Assembly: GCF_028369295.1 (NCBI RefSeq)
Contig: NZ_JAQMYP010000041.1
Location: 1 to 64,000, forward strand
Source of the DNA: Streptomyces sp. HD
Lineage (GTDB): Bacteria; Actinomycetota; Actinomycetes; Streptomycetales; Streptomycetaceae
Direction of reading: 5' to 3'
DNA: 64,000 nt
The position numbers and the translations under genes are program-made. Positions 60,558 to 64,000 of this stretch are shown here, piece by piece. Positions within the stretch are counted from its first letter, which is position 1; each line of letters opens with the position of its first letter. The notes below the pieces were generated by a model that was not told the origin of the DNA, searched no databases, and worked only from the letters and a program-made list of their open reading frames with translations.

Positions 60558-61613
60558 TCAGGTGAGGAGTTCGGCGAGCTGAGCCATCTCGGTGGGCGGG
60601 TCGACCACCGGTTGGATGAGGAGCTCATCGACGCCTGCCTGTTCCAGGGCGGTGATGCGGGTGCGGAGGTCGTCGTGGGTGCCGACGAGAGCCACGCTGT
60701 TCATCAGCGAGGGCAGGACCAGGTCCCGGTCCCGCGGTGCGATGCGGCCGAGGTAGTTCGGGTAGAGCTTGGTGTACCGGTCCGGCGCGGTGGCGGTGGT
60801 GCCACGCCGGTCGAGGAGTTGTCGCACCGCCTCGCGTTCGTCGGGGCCGAGCTGCCCGGCGAAGGCGGGTGTGTCGGCGGCGAAGTCCAGCAGCGACAGG
60901 ACGAGGTGTCCTGTCGTGTCCCGGGCCGCGTCGCTGTCGAAGTCCTCGTTGCCGCGCAGCAGGTGCAGCGCGGTGACCACGTAGGAGTCCGCGGGGGAGT
61001 CGGGGGCGCGGAGCGTGCCGTGGGCGGCTTGACGGCGGATGTCGTGCAGCGCGTGCCAGGCGGTGGGGTCGAGCAGGCCGAAGGAGATGAGGCCGGCGCC
61101 GCGGCGGCCGGCGACCGCTGCGGCTTTGGGCCCGTGCAGCGCGGCCACGACGAACTCGATCGGATCGTCGGTGTTCACGTGCGCACCGGCGTGCAGGAAC
61201 CGGATGTCGCGGACCCGGTCTCCTTCGCGGTACTCGGTCGGGCGCCCGGCACACAGATCCTGCAGTGCCGCGGTGAAGTTCTCCAGCGCGGCCGCCGTGG
61301 TCGGCTGCATGCCCAGAGTGCGCCGAGCGGTGTTTCCGGTGCCGACCCCGCAGATGATCCGGCCCGGTGCCAGGGCGTTGAGGCTGGCGAACCCGCTCGC
61401 CGCGGCCGGGGCCGAGCGCAGCGCCGGGGAGGTCACGCCGATACCCAGCCGGATGCGACGGGTGGCCTTCGCGCACAGGCTCAAGGCGACGAAGGGGTCT
61501 CCGTGGACCATCGGGGTGTCATTGACCCAGAAGCTGCGCAAGCCCAACTCCTCGGCCTGCACGGCGAGATCCTCCACACCGGGGTGTGCGGCGACCACGA
61601 CGCCTGCGCGCAT
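60558..61613 (-). CDS. LLM-class (F420/FMN-dependent) oxidoreductase
   Basis: The protein has 351 residues and is a luciferase-like TIM-barrel. The N-terminus reads VVVAAHPGVEDLAVQAEELG and LRSFWVNDTPM, followed by KATRRIRLGIGVTSPALRS and LAPGRIICGVGTGNTARRTL, typical of F420-dependent enzymes related to methylenetetrahydromethanopterin reductase. ATG 61613 has GGAGG four bases upstream, so the preceding TTG is less likely. It stands alone; the substrate is unknown. Confidence 0.9.
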   Translation of the reverse strand: MRAGVVVAAHPGVEDLAVQAEELGLRSFWVNDTPMVHGDPFVALSLCAKATRRIRLGIGVTSPALRSAPAAASGFASLNALAPGRIICGVGTGNTARRTLGMQPTTAAALENFTAALQDLCAGRPTEYREGDRVRDIRFLHAGAHVNTDDPIEFVVAALHGPKAAAVAGRRGAGLISFGLLDPTAWHALHDIRRQAAHGTLRAPDSPADSYVVTALHLLRGNEDFDSDAARDTTGHLVLSLLDFAADTPAFAGQLGPDEREAVRQLLDRRGTTATAPDRYTKLYPNYLGRIAPRDRDLVLPSLMNSVALVGTHDDLRTRITALEQAGVDELLIQPVVDPPTEMAQLAELLT

Positions 61614-62068
61614 CAAACCTCCAAAGTACGAGGATCGGATCGAGCATGCTCATGCTGGCAGGTCCCGGGGCTGAGGCCCATGGCCGTGACGCCGTCTGCG
61701 GAAGCACCGGGACGGCTTGAGGCGGCCCGCAGGTGGAGGGACGGTTTCACCCGGCTCCACCGGACGGGTGCAGTGGCTCATGCTGGGCCCGTGGAGCCCA
61801 TAGACCAGGTCCCATGGCCCGTAATCCGAGCTCCGAGTGGCCCGCCGGCTGGGCCTCACTGCCGCTGATCATCTTCACGATCCACGTCGTGGATCTGCCC
61901 ACTCAGAAGCTGCACCACATCTCTTGCAACCGGGGTGGTAAAGCCCTACCGCACTGGTTTACGGCAGACCTCAAACCGGGGGCTGACGCCTGTTTTCCGC
62001 GCGGTCCGTAGGTTCAGCGGTGACCAGTTCCGTGCACATGGCACGGGGTAGAGAAGGGGGATTCGAGA
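61614..62068. other. divergent intergenic region with a 17-base palindrome
   Basis: No gene is seen in these 455 bases. A perfect palindrome GATCCACG-T-CGTGGATC lies at 61879-61895, a likely protein-binding site. A GGTTT...AAACC patch near 61957-61977 may be part of the rightward promoter. Confidence 0.4.
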
Positions 62069-62389
62069 ATGCTGACGATGAAGCGGAAGGCCGCCATCGG
62101 CTCGGCGGCCGTCGTGCTGGCAGGCGTCCTGGGCGGCGCGGGTCCGGCGCAGGCGGCACCCGTACACGCCGCTGCCGGTGGTACTGCACCCGCGTGTATC
62201 GAGCGCAGTTACGTCAACAACGCCGACGGCGGCATGCAGGCCTGGCCGTACAACAACTGCGGCAAGCCGATGCGCATCAGGATCATCGTCCATCACTGGC
62301 GTGACACGTCCTGCCAGACCATCAAGGACAAGCACAGTGGGTACTTCCGCACCGTTGGTGGCCAGTACGACCGGACCGCTGTCTGCTGA
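62069..62389 (+). CDS. small secreted four-cysteine protein
   Basis: The protein has 106 residues. A signal peptide (about 1-35) ends at AQAAP. The mature domain of about 70 residues has four Cys (APACIERS, YNNCGKPM, DTSCQTI and a terminal Cys) and alternating strand-like segments (MRIRIIVHHWRD). The size and two-disulfide beta pattern recall proteinaceous alpha-amylase inhibitors of the tendamistat type. However, the WRY inhibitory triplet is not present, so this similarity is only structural guesswork. A purine-rich AGAAGGGGG lies upstream of ATG 62069. It is an extracellular product of unknown role. Confidence 0.78.
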   Translation: MLTMKRKAAIGSAAVVLAGVLGGAGPAQAAPVHAAAGGTAPACIERSYVNNADGGMQAWPYNNCGKPMRIRIIVHHWRDTSCQTIKDKHSGYFRTVGGQYDRTAVC

Positions 62390-62456
62390 CGTACCCTCAG
62401 CTGCCCATCGGCGGCAGCCGAGTACGGAAGCGTGGGTCCACTGACCTCGCAACGAG

Positions 62457-62488
62457 GCGGGTCGGGCGAAGAAATGTGCCCGACCCGC
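62457..62488. terminator. bidirectional hairpin
   Basis: Perfect 11-bp arms (GCGGGTCGGGC / GCCCGACCCGC) with a 10-base AT-richer loop between the small secreted gene and the convergent peptidoglycan-binding gene. Confidence 0.7.
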
Positions 62489-62622
62489 TCTTGCTGCCAC
62501 ACACGCATCACCACCGAACGGCAGCGTCCGGCCATGCGGGTGCGCGACCGGTGGCCCCGGACCAGGGCCACCGGCGCGCACGTCCCCCGTCTCCTGCCCC
62601 CGTCCTCCCCGAAGGGTTCAGG

Positions 62623-62991
62623 TCACGGGTTGGGGCTTACGTCCGGGTGCAGGCAGTTCCACGTTTTCGGGCCGACGATGCCGTCCTTCGGGATTCGGCA
62701 TCGTCCCTGGGCCCACACGACGGCAGTCTTCGTGGCGGAGCCGAAGATGCCGTCCTCCGCCAGGCCCCGGCCGTAGATGTTGAGCAGGCACTGCGCGTGC
62801 GCGACGGCCTTGCCGGTGTCGCCCGGGTAGAGGGTCGGGTGGCCCAGGTCATACGGGCAGGCGCTGTCCCCTGCTATGGCAGCCGGCGCGGAGGCGGGAG
62901 AGGCGATCGCTGGGGCAGCGGTGGTGGCCGCGGCGCCGAGCACGAACGCCGAGAGAACGAGGCCGGTCCTTTTCGCGAGCGTCATGGGCAT
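62623..62991 (-). CDS. secreted peptidoglycan-binding-like protein
   Basis: The protein has 122 residues. A signal peptide ends near residue 31. A single PG_binding_1-like domain follows: LYPGDTGKAVAHAQCLLNIY, then LAEDGIFGSATKTAVVWAQ and GIVGPKTWNCL. There is one Cys pair in or next to the fold (Cys in HAQCLL and WNCLH) and a second pair (SACPYD, GRCRIP). No catalytic domain is attached. ATG 62991 has AGGAGAAGG upstream and is preferred over the open extension. It probably binds cell wall. Confidence 0.88.
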   Translation of the reverse strand: MPMTLAKRTGLVLSAFVLGAAATTAAPAIASPASAPAAIAGDSACPYDLGHPTLYPGDTGKAVAHAQCLLNIYGRGLAEDGIFGSATKTAVVWAQGRCRIPKDGIVGPKTWNCLHPDVSPNP

Positions 62992-63175
62992 GAACCTTCT
63001 CCTGTCCGAGAGCATGGTCGATGGCATGTCATGTACTTCGGTCCTGGCGCGGACCAGAAGTCGATTGAGAGTGGCGTCGGAGTGACGCCTACTTTGCGCA
63101 CTGGCGGCTCGGGCTCGACTGCCACGCTTCGCTGCGGCCGCAGGCCCTCTCTGTCCGCCGTGTTGCGTGCTCCGC

Positions 63176-63565
63176 TCAGCACCGCGGGACGCCGGGCCTG
63201 GGGTCGGCGCCGGTGTTGATGTGCTGGCCCGGGGTGTATCCGTCCACCCAGTACTCGTACTGCCAGGTCGTCGTGTAGTACCAGATCTTGTTGCCCGAGA
63301 CCGATTGCCCGACGTAGTAGCAGGAGATCGAGAGCGGCTGCCCCTTGAAGAGGTTCCTCTTCACTCGGCAGGTCGTCTTGGCGCAGGTGTACTGCTTTGT
63401 CGCCTGCGTGGTGTAGAAGACGTCGTCGCTTGCCGATGCCGCCGCCGACGGTCGCGCAACGGTGTTCGGAGCCGCCGCTGGAGCCGCCTGAGCGGGCGCG
63501 GCCAAGGCTCCGAGTGCGAGAGTGGTGGCGGTCGTTGCGGTGGCCAGGGCATGGCGAATACGCAT
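63176..63565 (-). CDS. small secreted SH3-like protein
   Basis: The protein has 129 residues. The signal peptide (about 1-28) ends AQAAP. A Pro/Ala/Ser linker and a bacterial SH3-like domain follow, with YTCAKTTCRVKRNLFKGQPL, SCYYVGQSVSGNKIWYY and EYWVDGYTPG, ending in Cys. The conserved Cys residues suggest disulfides outside the cell. It resembles the small secreted SH3 proteins frequent in Streptomyces; the ligand is unknown. It is transcribed leftward next to the peptidoglycan-binding gene, but 184 bases separate them, so each may have its own promoter. Confidence 0.88.
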   Translation of the reverse strand: MRIRHALATATTATTLALGALAAPAQAAPAAAPNTVARPSAAASASDDVFYTTQATKQYTCAKTTCRVKRNLFKGQPLSISCYYVGQSVSGNKIWYYTTTWQYEYWVDGYTPGQHINTGADPRPGVPRC

Positions 63566-63742
63566 GGGTACTCCTTCGGTGACTTCGATTTCGGGTCCCG
63601 GCCGAGAGAGCTCCCCCTTCTCTCAGCAGTGGACATCACCCTGCACACGCCGTATTGGAGAAACCTTGGCCAGATCTTGAGTTGGCTGCTCCGCGCCGCT
63701 TTCGACACCGTGGATGCGACCAATCCAGGGGGGAGCGGCGTG

Positions 63743-64000
63743 ATGGCAGTGGAGTTCCGCCTACTCGGTGACATCGCGGTGCAGGTTGACGGCAGACCGG
63801 TGGATCTGGGCCCTGCCAAGCAGCGCTCCGTCCTGGCCGCGTTGCTGGTCGATGCTCCCCGCACGGTGTCGATCGCTCAGCTCATCGGTCGAGTGTGGGC
63901 CGAGCGCATGCCGCAGCAGGTCAGAACCACGCTGTACGGGTACGTCTGTCACTTGCGGAAGGCTTTGGAACCCGCGGGCGACGACGCCTCCATCCTCACC
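63743..64000 (+). CDS. SARP/AfsR-family regulator, N-terminal part only
   Basis: 86 codons are present before the window ends, without a stop. The sequence VEFRLLGDIAVQVDGRPVDL, then GPAKQRSVLAALLVDAPRTV and TTLYGYVCHLRKALEP is the OmpR-like winged helix of SARP/AfsR regulators. A bacterial transcriptional activation domain, and perhaps NB-ARC and TPR regions, would follow outside the window. GGGGGGAG lies about nine bases before ATG 63743. Such activators often control secondary-metabolite clusters, so such a cluster may lie to the right. Confidence 0.88.
   Translation, partial: MAVEFRLLGDIAVQVDGRPVDLGPAKQRSVLAALLVDAPRTVSIAQLIGRVWAERMPQQVRTTLYGYVCHLRKALEPAGDDASILT

Noticed and set aside
1..64000. 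tRNA, rRNA, transposase, attachment site or replication origin
   Set aside because: No cloverleaf/TPsiC-like segment, rRNA, transposase frame, flanking repeat or DnaA-box cluster was recognised by eye; a dedicated tool could still find one.

Overview
The window looks like a chromosomal segment of a Streptomyces or a close relative. It is strongly GC-rich with GC-biased third positions. It carries families typical of that genus: a complete conservon (sensor kinase, roadblock, DUF742, GTPase and P450), a DUF5133 protein, a holin/DUF3618/DUF4235 trio, a BrkB/YihY protein, ricin-lectin proteins, a ricin-domain Ser/Thr kinase and the start of a SARP regulator. In-frame TTA (bldA-type) codons occur in three genes. 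No rRNA, tRNA, CRISPR array, phage module or transposase was recognised. Remnant genes are frequent, which fits an accessory or arm region.

Layout. 0-7.7 kb: a Clp-N/HTH protein, an APC permease with a coupled protein, SthA transhydrogenase, a sulfite-oxidase-type molybdoenzyme, a small protein, and a decayed WYL-regulator/RidA pair. 7.7-12.9 kb: a lysine-catabolism operon read leftward (lysine 6-aminotransferase, aldehyde dehydrogenase, fused 2-oxoacid dehydrogenase E1). 13.6-17.2 kb: small envelope/stress genes. 17.2-18.1 kb: PAP2 and CBS remnants. 18.2-23.5 kb: a CYP154-like P450 meeting, tail to tail with no spacer, a conservon whose P450 lacks the ExxR arginine. 23.8-31.4 kb: an AraC regulator, a GH64 glucanase under a LacI-type palindrome, a GNAT gene behind a possible leader peptide, an oxidoreductase, a decayed TetR/SDR pair and a flavin-dependent hydroxylase-like gene. 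32.2-35.1 kb: a secreted serine hydrolase/peptidase operon with TTA codons. 35.2-43 kb: DUF4246, a broken NmrA/HxlR pair, an NB-ARC/TPR ATPase with three TTA codons, a secreted ricin lectin and a ricin-domain kinase. 43.2-45 kb: an APC permease and an alcohol dehydrogenase fragment.

45.0-59.9 kb is one long rightward catabolic block: a LysR regulator, CaiB-type CoA-transferase, crotonase, acetoacetate decarboxylase, 3-hydroxyacyl-CoA dehydrogenase, acyl-CoA dehydrogenase, acyl-CoA synthetase, membrane DUF3556 protein, FAD oxidoreductase, PucR regulator, then a PadR regulator with a near-perfect operator and a large acyl-CoA dehydrogenase/oxidase. Together these can activate, oxidise, hydrate, re-oxidise and decarboxylate a short or branched acid. 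The true substrate is not evident. Two active-site changes (K116T-like in the decarboxylase, Arg to Ala in the glutaryl-CoA-dehydrogenase-like enzyme) argue against simply copying textbook names. 60.5-64 kb holds an LLM flavin oxidoreductase, three small secreted proteins and the first 258 bases of a SARP regulator.

A recurring theme is decay of divergent regulator/enzyme pairs: WYL/RidA, TetR/SDR and HxlR/NmrA. In two of them both 5' ends and the shared promoter appear to have been deleted together.
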